Assembly: GCF_905404315.1 (NCBI RefSeq) | Contig: NC_066273.1 | Location: 15,500,001 to 15,564,000 of the forward strand | Length of the DNA: 64,000 bases | DNA from: Leptidea sinapis | Taxonomy: Eukaryota; Arthropoda; Insecta; Lepidoptera; Pieridae | Reading direction: 5' to 3' | Shown here: positions 12,616 to 23,897 of the stretch, in pieces | Position numbering within the stretch: the stretch's first letter is position 1 | Layout: every line of letters starts with the position of its first letter | Position numbers and translations under genes: made by a program | Notes under the pieces: generated by a model | Seen by the model: only the letters and a program-made list of their open reading frames with translations | Databases searched by the model: none | What the model was told of the DNA's origin: nothing

Positions 12616-12752
12616 GTAACAAAGATACTAATTACGTCAAAATTGATGGAAAAGCAGAGGTAATGTATATAAATGGTAATAAAATTGACACAATCATTGC
12701 ATATTCAGCGTTCGTCAGGTGACGTTACAAACAACTACCGCGTTATTATTGT
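12616..12752 (+). repeat. 137-bp direct repeat, copy 1
   Basis: This 137-bp block, starting GTAACAAAGATACTAATTAC and ending CGCGTTATTATTGT, appears identical to 13006-13142. The two copies flank a 253-bp unit (12753-13005). Confidence 0.95.
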
Positions 12753-12754
12753 AT

Positions 12755-13015
12755 AAAGCAAAGACCATCTATTATTTAGCAAATCAGTTTTGTCCGTATG
12801 AATATCCTAAATATACACCAAATATTGAAGAAAGAAAATTATCAATAATAGGTATTTCAGGGCCAATTACCAAAATGAGTTTTAACCTGGGAGTATATAT
12901 GGCTGACCAACACGACCTGATGGTGTTCGTTTTGAGATGGTATAAAAACTTTCCAAACGTGGCTATGAATATTATATCCACAGTTAAAATTTGCAATAAT
13001 ATCAAGTAACAAAGA
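12755..13015 (+). repeat. 261-bp duplicated segment, copy 1, function unknown
   Basis: The segment recurs at 15216-15476 with about seven substitutions. In both copies the plus strand stays open through GISGPITKMSFNLGVYMADQ and YKNFPNVAMNIIS, and the minus strand is open too. I do not recognise either peptide. It may be a gene fragment carried by a mobile element or simply chance open frames in short AT-rich DNA. Confidence 0.8.
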
Positions 13016-13142
13016 TACTAATTACGTCAAAATTGATGGAAAAGCAGAGGTAATGTATATAAATGGTAATAAAATTGACACAATCATTGCATATTCAGCG
13101 TTCGTCAGGTGACGTTACAAACAACTACCGCGTTATTATTGT
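13006..13142 (+). repeat. 137-bp direct repeat, copy 2
   Basis: Second copy of 12616-12752. It starts inside the last 10 bases shared by both 261-bp segments (GTAACAAAGA), so the junction coincides with a short homology. Confidence 0.95.
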
Positions 13143-13284
13143 CGCTCATACCAAAGAATAATACGAGTAGATACATCTTTGTTATGAACAGTAAATGAGA
13201 CAACCTTAAGGCCAATTTTCAGTTTCGAGTGCTCGATATTTAAAGCAACTTCAAAATCATTTGTCTTCCCACGTTTATTTTCCC

Positions 13285-13505
13285 ATGAACCTATATTCAT
13301 TCTATCCTAATGTTATATTCATTCGAACCTATATTATGTATTCATTCATATACCTATATTTATGTTCATTCTATCCTAATTATATATTCATTCATGAACC
13401 TATATTCATTCTATCCTAATTATATATTCATTCATGAATCTCTATTCATTCATAAACCTATATATATACCATATTCATTCGAACCTCTGTTATATATACA
13501 TTCAC
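13285..13505 (+). repeat. Degenerate minisatellite
   Basis: Variants of CCTATATTCATTCTATCCTA and ATTATATATTCATTCATGAA alternate for about 220 bp with changing spacing. The open frames here (repeated Ile/Tyr/Ser/Phe/His) are products of the repeat. Confidence 0.85.
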
Positions 13506-15215
13506 CTTAAGCTCATTTACTTTTCGATAGATCATAACTTTTCTACCAGGGAGGAAACCATTAACATTCACTTCCATACCTTTCAAGATGACACAGTTTG
13601 CTGTGTTTCTCTTTATCATATTAAGTTAGTATATTTCTTCTCAAGATAAGGTCTTACTCAGAGTATTCGATGTATATAGATAACCAATTTCCGTGTTCTT
13701 CTTTTACGTTAAATTATATTGAAACATAATATTCTAGGTTGCACCATTTTGCAAAGTATAATTTGGTAAATAAATCCTGATAACGTCTTTGTCAATTGTT
13801 ATAAATATTTGGTAAGGGCAAATTCAATCCAAAATACCTTAAAAAGCTTATTAACAATAAGATATATTTTATGCTTATCACCCTTATCCTTGTTTAAACT
13901 AATTAATAATTTTTTTTTGTAAAAAAACACATTAATAGTTAGTATTTATTAAATGTATTTTAGTGTGTTTTCTATTAAATCGTATCAAATATAAAAATCC
14001 TGAAGATCCTTATAAGGAAAATGAAACGGATTATTCAAATTATTACATTGCAGTCGGTCCTTAATTAGTGTACAGCGTTCAAAATTAATCCGGCGTTTTG
14101 AAGAGGTTGAAAATTATGATAAAGATTCCGTTGCATACAAAGAAACTACATACCAAGCTATATGAGTGGGACAGACTATTTAAATTATACATACAAAGCC
14201 ATAAAAACATGGTTAGGAAGCCAATAATAACAAAGCTATTTATGTCAGTAATATTATATTCTTCTGCCCGGATAAGTAAGTACAGCAGATATCTTTTTTC
14301 TAGAGCCATTTTAAACACGTTTTCTTCTTTTGCAATTGTCGATTACAATAGGTTAATATTGAGTACTTCAAAACCCCAAAATATTGCAGTAAAAGCATTG
14401 ATTTCGCTCGACCTATTTCATCCACATAATGCAAACAGCAGTCTGTTTAAAGAGCACATCTCAAATACATTGTCTCAATGTTTGCAAATGAATATTTCAT
14501 ATTACCAGTAGGGTTGCCTCACCGAGACTCGATCCACGTCACCACAATATGTGTGGAGTGCACATTCTGTAATCTATGATACGAAATATGAATTTTTCAT
14601 GCAACGAGCGGAGCCCATGTGCTTTTGTGGTAATGCAACGCTGTTTTTGGACATGCAACGATGTGGATTCACGGTGACATGAAGAAGTTTGGTGCTGTTT
14701 ATTGAATAAAAAGTTTAATAAAACATTCAAATAGAATCTTTTTTTTTAATGAGACTTATGAAAGTCATAGTTTTACATTTAACCATTTTCAGGTGATAAG
14801 AAAAAGATTAAAATTTATTAAGAAGAAGTGGCAAGACCAAAGAAGCCAATATGAGCAAGATAGAAACACTTCACAAATTACTTCATTAACCAGCTAGCTA
14901 TACGAAGCGATGCAACAAATATTCAAAAACGTCACGACTGACAGGAGTAAGTTAAATAAAATAAATTAATTTATAAAACTAAATAAGAGTTATTGAGTAT
15001 AGTAGATTCAATAATCCAATCAAAACCAAGAAGAAAGTCCCAATAACCATTTAATTATTAACTTCCAAAAAACTCAAATACCATAGAGGAGATAAGCAAC
15101 TATTAAAAAAAAATTCAAGTCAGCTGCTCACCCAGCCCGAATAGAAAATTCGAACTATATACAAAAAAATCTAACTGTTCGTAAACATCTCTTACATCTT
15201 TAAGATCTGGTCAAG
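13506..15215. other. AT-rich stretch with an unassigned open frame at 14098-14511
   Basis: The plus-strand frame at 14098-14511 could encode 137 residues and a minus-strand frame at 14085-14318 is hydrophobic. Neither matches a family I know, no splice or start context supports them, and both may be chance. Confidence 0.35.
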
Positions 15216-15476
15216 AAAGCAAAGACCGTCTAGCATTTAGCAAATCAGTTTGGTCCGTATGAATATCCTAAACATACACAAAATATTGAAGAAAGAAAAT
15301 TATCAATAATAGGTATTTCAGGGCCAATTACCAAAATGAGTTTTAACCTGGGAGTATATATGGCTGACCAACACGACCTGATGGTGTTCGTTTTGAGACG
15401 GTATAAAAACTTTCCAAACGTGGCTATGAATATTATATCCACAGTTAAAATTTGCAATAATATCAAGTAACAAAGA
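15216..15476 (+). repeat. 261-bp duplicated segment, copy 2
   Basis: About 97% identical to 12755-13015 and in the same orientation, 2.2 kb away. This copy lacks the flanking 137-bp repeats, except for the shared last 10 bases. Confidence 0.9.
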
Positions 15477-16504
15477 ACACACAAAGCTATTTCAACAATA
15501 ATGTGCAGGTATTCCAATTCCGTGCATGTCAATAATAGAATTTAATAAAACTACAAATTTTCAAACAAACAAATTTACTGATCACTAAAAAAAATTCGGC
15601 TATTGGTATAAATAAACAATAAATAACACACAGTCTATCTTAGCCAGAAGAATTTGCGATACTGAAACGAATCTAAAATAATGCCAGGATTTATATGAAA
15701 TAGATGAAAATGAAATAATTGATGTCATGAATGACCGGAACAAAACCGACTAAACGCTATTACTACCAGTCTCATTTGCGCTTTGACCACGTAGCTGTAT
15801 TTGTAACTTTAATCAGAATTTTCTTTCTCTCTACTAATAATAGTTTTTGATTCTGGTATCAAATACAAAATACATATTGTAAGTAACGCAGGCGGTGACT
15901 CGGAGCGCTCGTTTGGGTTTATGAAGTTTTTAATTGCTCTTTCCTGTTTTTGTCGGATCGCAGAATTTGTGCAACTAGTTTTTACTAATCACTTATAAAT
16001 GCTTTGCTTATGACATAATTTGGATGAATAACTTACCCTCGATTTTTGTTAAGACCAATATAGTTAAGTCTTATATTATTATTATTTCTAACCTCTTTAA
16101 ATAAGGAAACGATAGGTATTTCCTTACACTGAAGCAATTTGAGATTTTATGTTCAGGTGAAATAGCAGACTATCTTTCTGGATTTTACATCTACTGCTGA
16201 TACAAGTGAGAGACCACTATAATTACTTTTTTTATCTTAATCTCTTTTCATTTTTCGTATATTATTTAAATAAATACATAATATAATATAATAAATCTTT
16301 AATATTATTCTTTATATACTCTATTTCGTGAGTTCTATAAGTTATTTAAAATTATATTTGAAATAAAGTTATTTCAATTTGAATAGAAATTTGTTAGTTT
16401 TAATTACACTGTGATCTCTAACATTACTCTTACTAACTTTTTTGTGGACAGGACAAACTAACATTCTAGTCACCTGAATATAATGATAATCGCAACTTTT
16501 TTTT
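15477..16504. other. AT-rich stretch, no feature recognised
   Basis: No coding region, RNA or repeat boundary was recognised. Confidence 0.5.
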
Positions 16505-16798
16505 ATCACACTAAGGGACAAGACGAGCAGGACGTTCAGCTGATGGTAATTGATACGTCCTGCCCATTACAATGCAGTGCCGCTCAACATTCTTGAAAAA
16601 CCCAAAATCTCTGAGCGGCATTACAATTGCGCTGGTCACCTTGAGACATAAGATGTTAAGTGTCATTTGCCCAGTAATTTCACTAGCGCGCCCTTCGGAC
16701 CGAAACAAAATAACGTTTAAACATTATTATTTCACGGCAAAAATAGGCGCCGTTGTGATACCCATAATCTAGCCGGCATCATGTGCAAAAGAGCTACC
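16505..16798 (-). repeat. Repeat X, near full copy
   Basis: A dispersed element of about 300 bp. On the minus strand it starts near GATGCCGGCTAGATTATGGG and ends with CAGCTGAACGTCCTGCTCGT then CTTGTCCCTTA. Other copies lie at 22533, 26750, 32015, 47885, 55325 and 62530. It carries no coding capacity, so it is a non-autonomous repeat or the 3' end of a larger element. I recognise it as common in Lepidoptera but cannot name its class. Confidence 0.8.
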
Positions 16799-17885
16799 AA
16801 CTTGCAACTGATAATCTCTTAGAATACAAGAGCTAGGGCAGCTCTTGTAATATGGCCCTTCAAGAACGCAAAAATTATAAAATAAGGTTCAACTATCCAT
16901 GAATAAAAAAAGAATAATGACAATATTATTATCTTGGTACCTATTGCTACACAAATTTCTCTCATCATTATAAAGACTTCAAGAACTCTTATCCCATTGA
17001 ATATTTGCACACAATATAAAAATCGAGACCTATACCGATGACGATATAATTAATTAATTAAAGAATATTTTAAAGAATTATGACGACACATCGCCCATAA
17101 AAAACTGCAAAAAATAGTGAAATACTGGGAAAATTTTATGAATAATTATCAAATCTAAGTCTTCTGAAATACTTAATGTTATTTAATAAATCCAGCTATT
17201 AATACATGACGTATTATTCGATCGAAAGGTATTTCATTGAACTGTACAACTTGTGTCATAATATTTTTACAGATTCACCCGAACGCTCAAGAAATACAAA
17301 AATTACACTGATGGTAGATGTTTAAGCAAATCAATTGTTGAAAATTTAAATTATAATTTGTAATAAGCCATTATAAAAAATTGCAAATATTCGGATAAAT
17401 ATTACGTTCCTTGTAGGTACGGTGAAGACAAACCACACCAAACGGCTAAATTCCAAGCAGTGTACGTAACTGTACGTATAATTTAACAAGAATTTCATAT
17501 GTGCTCGTTGTTTTCTCATAAAACATTCCTTATGCATCGTGTACGAAACTTATTCGTAAATACCCTTCTATTACATATTTTCATATTTGTATGTATGGTA
17601 GTCATTCGCACCGTGTCTTAGTAGGACCTACTAAACAATACTTTAACGTCACACTCTCTAGTATCGTCAGAATCGACGCACGCACACACATATATAAGAC
17701 TTACACGGCGGCCGAGACTGGTCGCTGTCCAAGTTAAATGAGCGGCGCCGCGCTTCGGTTGTACCAACCTTATTCTTATTATTTGCAGAGGGTGGCTATT
17801 TCGCTAGTCCTGATTGGATCCTAGTAACACCGAGTCCAGAATTGAACTATTGTGTTCGCCACTCATACTTATAGCTAGTTATCAA
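16799..17885. other. AT-rich stretch, no feature recognised
   Basis: Nothing was recognised, except a short GC-rich patch near 17700-17760 that may belong to the LINE remnant to its right. Confidence 0.45.
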
Positions 17886-18485
17886 GCCCTGCCGCATTTA
17901 CCAACCGCAGTATCTTCTTGACGCGAGTATTGCAAACAGCATCTGGTAGCAGGGTATAGTCGCCAAGGATGGTGTTCGCTTATGCATTAGTGGGCCGCAA
18001 TTGCAGAGGAGATTAAGAGGCGGTTCATCAGCCTCAAGGCAAAATTTGCAAGTTCTTTCGTTTTTCATTCCGTCCACACTGATGTGCTTATTTAGGCGAC
18101 AGTGCCCAGTTAGCATTTTAGTGAGTAAACATAGGTTTTTCCTGCTTAATGCTATCATTAATAACAAAAACCCCAATGAAGCCCTATGGCTTCATTGGGG
18201 TTTTTGTTATTGAATGCCTTTATCAGTGCTTTGGAATAGTTTAAGCCTGTTGATTTGCTCCAGCGTTTAAGTGCTTCTTGTTGACATTGGTTCCTCAGGG
18301 TGTAAATGGCGCTCTTAGGCAGTCCACAAATAGGTTCCGGACCGTATTGGACTGCTTTAGCTCCAGCTCTTGCGAACTCATCGGCCTTTTCATTGCGTAT
18401 AATTCCGGCATGCCCTGGGACCCATCTGAGATACCAACCCTAGCGCTCCACCCAAACGTAGGCATACATTTCAAGGAGACCACTG
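17886..18485 (-). pseudogene. LINE-E C-terminal remnant with RNase H-like part
   Basis: On the minus strand, 18483-18295 carries a degraded RNase H-like segment (GISDGSQGMPE, where VPGHAG would be expected). At 18240-18188 it reads SKALIKAFNNKNPNEA, then after an inverted duplication LTGHCRLNKHISVDG and TCKFCLEADEP (18120-18020), the Zn-knuckle-like end of RNase H-bearing LINEs (I/R1/Loa type). Frameshifted and truncated. Confidence 0.75.
18160..18211. repeat. Perfect 24-bp inverted repeat, 4-base loop
   Basis: Arms 18160-18183 and 18188-18211 are exact reverse complements around CTAT. It lies inside the LINE-E reading frame and separates NKNPNEA from the continuing ALSRKNLCLLTKMLTGH, so it looks like a local inverted copy of LINE sequence. 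Confidence 0.95.
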
Positions 18486-18749
18486 AGTTAAAATACTATT
18501 CTCTTACTTGTATTGTGCATATCGGACGCCAATCGATACGCACTACATCTAGACTGCATAATGAAAGAAATCAATGCTTAAAACTAAATATACAATTATT
18601 TGACAACTTACAATTAGGAATACTGGCAGTATTTCTGCATTAAATTTGAATTTGAAGGCTTTGATTAAAACTTTCAGCTACCCTGATGTACACGTCAAGA
18701 ATAGTTTTTGAACATAATTTGGTAAGTGACACTTTTTGACAAATAATTT

Positions 18750-18892
18750 TTATGGACCTTCAAGAAAAGAGCATACTCCCGGCACCAAAGGCACTTTAAT
18801 GGCCGGTAACGCATCTCTTGTCACCTGGATGTCACACCACTCCTATTCACGTGAGCCTCTTGCCCTTTTGCCCACTCTTATAAAAAAAAATC
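18750..18892 (+). repeat. LINE 3'-end fragment
   Basis: A diverged 3' end ending in CACGTGAGCCTCTTGCCCTT, TTGCCCACTCTTATAAAAAAAAA. It is the same terminal type seen on the minus strand at 52855-53000. Confidence 0.65.
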
Positions 18893-19769
18893 TATTTTGC
18901 TTAGGACCTCACGACTGAAGTAAAACAAAATATTATTTAATAAAATTCTTCGTATTAAAAAGAAACGAAGTTACGAAATAATCAATAAATCACCGTTCGC
19001 GTTACGCTAGCATTCATTCGTAACGCTCTAGTCACGCCTTCACCAACTTACACCCCAATTCAAGTGTGCATAAAGAAGTTTTACTTCAAAAAATATTCGT
19101 AATAGTTTTGTTTTGGTAATTGTAATTACAGAATACAGACTGAGGTAATTTTTTTTTTAATTCTTTATTCATGTCAAATGTGCCGACATCCTCCGTGATG
19201 GTTCATTGCGCTCACACAGCCACACTACAAACAACTATTATAATTTATATAGCGAGTCAACTCCGTGACTAGACTGAGTCAGGATTTTTGTAGAGGAGGA
19301 AAATACATTTATGTATTGAACGACCCGAAACGGTCTCCTAACGCCTATGTGTCGGAGTAAGCGGCTACTTGCGTAAGCGGACAGCCCCTACCAACTAAAA
19401 ACCTCCTCTATGCTGTTAGCCCAGAAGGCTTTTACAGCGACATAGGACGTGGACTGTGGAGGCCGCAAATACTACGCAACAACAGTCGCGGGGCGTCTCT
19501 TAAGGAGGCTCGAACCTCGGACCGGCTGTGTGCAGTGATGTATGTAAATTATGCTTGTGTGTATGTATGGATGTTATTATGTACGTAAGTATGTGTATAT
19601 GTTTGTGTGCATGTATATACGTGTTTGTATTTCGCCCTAATAATAATAATTCGCCCTAGTAATGACTATGTACGTTGTGCTGAGGAAGTTGAGCAAACGT
19701 TTAGAGAAACTATTCGCTTACATAAGCAGAGTTTTTAATTGTATCTAAATAATATCCTCCAGGCCTATG
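18893..19769. other. Noncoding stretch with GC-rich repeat-like part
   Basis: About 19150-19560 is GC-richer than its surroundings and begins with a T-run, as the reverse complement of a polyadenylated element would. It probably belongs with LINE-F to its right, but no motif proves it. 19560-19640 is rich in GTATGT. Confidence 0.4.
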
Positions 19770-20063
19770 ACCTTTAAGAGGCTTAGTATCGTTAGGGAGG
19801 AAAATATGAAGGGTCTTCTGGCAGTATTTTAAGGGCTTTGAGGCACCCCGCCCTCACTATGGCGATGGCCCCACACTCTAGAAGGATGTGTTTAAGGTCT
19901 TCATAGGCATTTTAGCAAATCTACATAGTCCGGATACACTGAGGCCTATTTTTGCCAAGTGACCTTTAAGTTTGCAGTGTCTAAAGAGAAAACCCTGTAA
20001 GGGTCGTAAATTACTTCTGATTAAGTTTATGACATTATTATTCATTAGAAACAAAGGACTCAA
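19770..20063 (-). pseudogene. LINE-F C-terminal remnant
   Basis: Minus-strand reading gives SNLRPLQGFLFRHCKLKGHL, AKIGLSVSGLCRF, the conserved end of RNase H-containing lepidopteran LINEs. The remainder (20000-19770) contains more of the tail in shifted frames. It differs from LINE-E in sequence. Confidence 0.7.
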
Positions 20064-20559
20064 TTTCTTAAACTATTTTTAAAGCTTGGTGATGTTGTCA
20101 CAATTTAATAGACATGTTCGCTAACAATAATAATATAAGGACTCGCAAGGATAGGTAATATTATAAGAATAACAAAATGCACAAACTATCTAATTTCGAA
20201 CAACAACACAGCTCCGATCCAGCGCGTAATTGAAATTTATTCACCAAACACACACAATCCACAGGCAAATCGTAAATAAACTGGGATAGCTTAATTAAAA
20301 CAATCTCGTATTTTTAACTAATTTAGAAGTCAATTTGGCGTGAAACTCCGGGAACATAAATTTATTTAATGATTGAATAAATTTTCCGCAATTGTTTATT
20401 ATTGGAGTTTATGAAAAAGGCTTACGTTTCGTCCATTTGCTCATAATTACATGGATAGACTGCGTAATGAGCTTCTTATAACCCTTTAGCATTCAACAAT
20501 TCGTTTAATTTCATAATTTAAATTTAATTAATTTTGATCTATAGCTGTTTCCGCGTGGG
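20064..20559. other. AT-rich stretch, no feature recognised
   Basis: No support for a gene or repeat. Confidence 0.5.
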
Positions 20560-20790
20560 GTTCACTTGATAGAATAAACAAGTTTCTTCCGGAACTGGTC
20601 GATGATTTTCTGAGAGTGACCTGCCTGTACCGTATAATCGCCGCGGCCGTCCGCAGTGCTGTCATCTGCATAACAAGTTTGAGGCATCCAACATATTTTT
20701 GATGTGCAGAAGATGCTGTGTAGCACACACAGACCTAGGAAACTCCTGCGTTCAAGGGCTTCGGGTTGACCATATCCGTCCATAACAACC
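20560..20790 (-). pseudogene. LINE-A-like RT fragment with YADD box
   Basis: Minus-strand reading includes QTCYADDSTADG and VQAGHSQKIIDQFRKKLV, close to the HCYADD region of LINE-A at 1478-1600. Truncated on both sides. Confidence 0.7.
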
Positions 20791-21506
20791 AGTATGCTGC
20801 ACCCAGTGAGCAAACTGATGATCGACTTGCAAATACTATGGGCAATCAAAGATGATAGAAGTTACGAAAGAAATGCCTTCTGCCAAAAACAATCGAAGGC
20901 ATTCGTTATATACAGAATACAAAAGATTGCCAACCGATTAACCATGGCGAAAACCGTATTATTATCGGTTGTTGATAAACTGGTGACCCTTCTGGGTATA
21001 CCAAGACCTGGTAGTTCATTATTATTTTGAAGATTAAAGGGAGCAGGCATGTTATAGCAGTAGATCTATGGAAACGATATGAGCTAAGGGTTGACTTTCA
21101 TGAGTTTGGTACTACGCTTTTTAAGTAAACGCATCAGCAACGGAGTCAACTCAGGGGCACCCGTTCTACTTCTTCAAGGAGAACAGAGCTCACTGAACAG
21201 TTTTTTATCTGAACTGTACTTCAGGCAGCTCTGACATAGAGGGATGGTCAGTAGTCTTTAGGTCTTGCCGAAGTTGAGTCAATAAGATTATGGGTTCACC
21301 ATAAGGTGAGCCTTTTCCTTTGTCGTATGGACCAGAGAGTCATTATATGCAAGTGCCGGCAGGAACGACTGGCTTAAGTAATGAACAGCAGCTTTCAACA
21401 TCTCCAGAACTGGGGTGTTCGAGATGTGTGACTTGTGAGCAGCTCGCTGATTTTGGCCATTTGCAAATATTTTATTCGGATGATTAGCTGTTTATAGTTT
21501 TGCAGT
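20791..21506. other. Probable repeat remnant, unassigned
   Basis: The sequence is less AT-rich than its surroundings and lies between two minus-strand LINE-A pieces (20560-20790 and 22205-22392). It may be the decayed middle of that element, but no motif was identified. Confidence 0.35.
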
Positions 21507-22103
21507 TTGGATCCTTTGTGCCTCAACAACGCATCTAATCCTAATCTGCTGACATATAGTGTCATAATCATAAATAATTGTAAAAATGATTATAGAAAAT
21601 TATTTAAAATATGTAAAGTATTGCCAGTAAGCTTAAAACATACGTACTTATTAGCCATTAACAATCATGGCAATCAAGAACATAACCTAACTATGCACAA
21701 CCACGATACTCGGTTGATGTCCGCTGGTAAGTTCGAGGTTCCTAGAATCAATAACTACTACGGAGATAGGACTTTGAAAAAACGACTACCTTATCTATTA
21801 AACAGCTTGCCTGAGGAAATCCGACTAGAAACCAGTAAATGGAAATTTAAAACTAAACTTAAGAAATATTTACTGTCAACACTGCCTTAAAATTTAAATT
21901 AGATTTTTTATTATATTTTTTATCAATATTTGTTAATTACACTTGTATAAAATCAATGTTCTAATAAGCACTAATGTATTACAAGAGACTTGATCCTGCA
22001 GACAAACTGTCCAAACAATTTTGCGGGACTATGATAGCTTTTAAGATTCTTTCTGTAAATGATTAATAGTATAAATAAATAATAAATAATAATAATAATA
22101 CTT
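21507..22103 (+). pseudogene. LINE-D 3' end with RT C-terminus
   Basis: The last 127 residues of an RT protein are open to the stop at 21888-21890. They include HNHDTRLMSAGKFEVPRINN, YGDRTLKKRLPYLLNSLPEEI and KTKLKKYLL, the standard C-terminal pattern of CR1/L2-type LINEs. A 3' UTR runs to an AATA-rich tail at 22066-22103. It is 5'-truncated, as usual after incomplete reverse transcription. It appears inserted between two LINE-A fragments. Confidence 0.8.
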
Positions 22104-22204
22104 ATAGTGTAAATGGGTCCTGCAACGTCGGCGCTGAATAGTCACATCACTCCTAATATTGGCAGAACCTCTAGGCAATAGACAGACGCCTATAGAGGCG
22201 TGTT

Positions 22205-22392
22205 AAATATATGTATGTGGTAACCATCGGAATATGTAGTCAGCAAAAGATCCGTAAGGTACTCATTCACGTCTAGGAGCTTCGTGGGTGGAATAATTGG
22301 AACAGTACGTAGTGAGGTACCAAATCTAAGCCGTTCGGTATATGCTCGATGAAGTCACCCAAGACAAAGATTTCGGCGATGAGATCTGTGCA
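22205..22392 (-). pseudogene. LINE-A-like endonuclease fragment
   Basis: On the minus strand a LGDF box near 22350 and then PTKLLDVNEYLTDLLLTT near 22285-22230 match the endonuclease end of LINE-A (PTRLPDVDSHTPTLSNLLLT). Both frame and the Asn of GDFN are lost. Confidence 0.65.
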
Positions 22393-22405
22393 ACAGATAG
22401 ATTCT

Positions 22406-22797
22406 AAGTCTTAGACTGAATTTAGTGCTCGACCGTCGGTGAGCGCTGACATCGGTCGAGCGAAGCTGGTACCCGTACGCTCTGACCATGGTGTATTTAG
22501 TCCTTAGCTGAGAGAAAACTTTTTTTAAGTGCCATTAAGGGACAAGACGAGCAGGACGCTGAGCTGATCGCAACCTATGCAAAGGAGCCTCCCACTGGTG
22601 ATTGAAACTTGATTACGCGTGTACAATTGCGAAGAAAATCGATTTTTTTAACCACTTTAATATGTATGTACGTAGCTGTACGCGCGTAGCAAATCATTAC
22701 CGCTGGACTGAGCGTGATCATGTTTTCATTGATAAAGCTACGCTTGACCGACGTCAGCGCTCACCGTCAGTCAAGCTCTAAAGACAGCCTAAGTCTT
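22406..22797. repeat. Foldback-like element with imperfect inverted ends
   Basis: The left arm (22406-22462) and right arm (22738-22797) are imperfect reverse complements. The best block is GGTGAGCGCTGAC, then TCGGTCGAGCG against TCGGTCAAGCG. About 275 bp separates them, including a short piece of repeat X. It could be a MITE. No target duplication was identified. Confidence 0.6.
22533..22603 (-). repeat. Repeat X, internally deleted copy
   Basis: Only the two ends of repeat X remain, joined directly: AAGGGACAAGACGAGCAGGA from one end and GCAAAGGAGCCTCCCACTGG from the other, about 70 bp instead of 300. Confidence 0.75.
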
Positions 22798-23494
22798 ATT
22801 AACACAGGGAATTTTTGTTTATCTGTGAGTAAATATATGAGGCTAATAAATAGAAGAACTAAATTATATATATCTTCTTAGTTGTTATCAACCAGCATTC
22901 TCATAAAACATCGTTCTCAATGGTTGAATGAATTAATTCACTTCTCACTTGAACTAGATAACTACGTACAAAACATTGAGCCATTAACCCAGAAAAAGTA
23001 AAAAACACGAAGATAAAAACGCAAATTACAAAAACATAAAACATTTTAGCGAAAACCCGAGCATTTAGAAGCGGCCATAAATTGTGCGCGAGTATTAAAT
23101 ATTCGTTAAGTATATCCTACGTTCAAAACGCCATTTATAATAATATCGAATACATTAGCCCGAGGTCCCGACACAAAACCGACCACAAATCAACGGGTAA
23201 TTCCCCTTATGTGTTCGCTTTTGGAAAGATCGGCATCTTTGGAAAAAGACGATTTAATACACATAATATACTAGTCTTTGTTAATATTGAATTTAATTTT
23301 TAAAGCTACCGTACCAGAAATGTAACCATCGAAAACCTTTTATGTCTCCGCTGTCGTATTTGTCGTTAAATACAAAAAAAACGTTAAATACAAAAAATAA
23401 TAATTTGAATCAAATACTTTTGAAAAGATGAATACGCGTGTAATTGTAGTTAAAGCAAGTACCACCTCCGAGGTAATAAATGGCGCAAAACTTC
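22798..23494. other. AT-rich stretch, no feature recognised
   Basis: No gene or repeat boundary was recognised. Confidence 0.5.
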
Positions 23495-23832
23495 ACAGTA
23501 ACAACTATGATTCCACCTTCGCGCGACACGCCACAAGTTAGGATATCACCCCACCATCTGGATGTGGGGTTGTAAACCCCTCCTTGTAAACCGCACCTCC
23601 ACAGTGCGGTTTACAAGGAGCTTTCTTCCACGTACTACAAAGCTGTGGAATCAGCTTCCTTGTGTGGTGTTTCCGGGACGAAACGACATGGGTACCTTCA
23701 AAAAAAGCGCGTACACCATCCTTAAAGGCCGGCAACGCTCTTGTGATTCCTCTAGTGTTGCAAGAGAATGTGGGCGGCGGTGATCACTTAACACCAGGTG
23801 ACCCGTACGCTCGTTTGTCCTCCTATTCCAAA
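23495..23832 (+). pseudogene. LINE-A 3'-end fragment
   Basis: It reads VRFTRSFLPRTTKLWNQLP (23610-23665) and ends in the LINE-A terminus TACGCTCGTTTGTCCTCC followed by an A-run. It is 5'-truncated. An inverted duplication interrupts it at 23580-23620. Confidence 0.85.
23580..23620. repeat. Perfect 17-bp inverted repeat, 7-base loop
   Basis: Arms 23580-23596 and 23604-23620 are exact reverse complements around CTCCACA. The other LINE-A copies have only the right arm at this place, so the left arm is extra. Confidence 0.95.
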
Positions 23833-23897
23833 AAAAAATATGAAAACTACGATACCCTCCTGAAAACGTTATCCTGCAAAGAGACGTCGAGCTAAAT

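Noticed and set aside
13310..13649. Ile/Tyr/His-rich open frames
   Set aside because: They are produced by the degenerate minisatellite.
14085..14511. A decayed chemoreceptor gene on the minus strand or a 137-residue gene on the plus strand
   Set aside because: Hydrophobic stretches exist, but no receptor motif, the frame is interrupted just upstream at 14343 and no splice sites fit.
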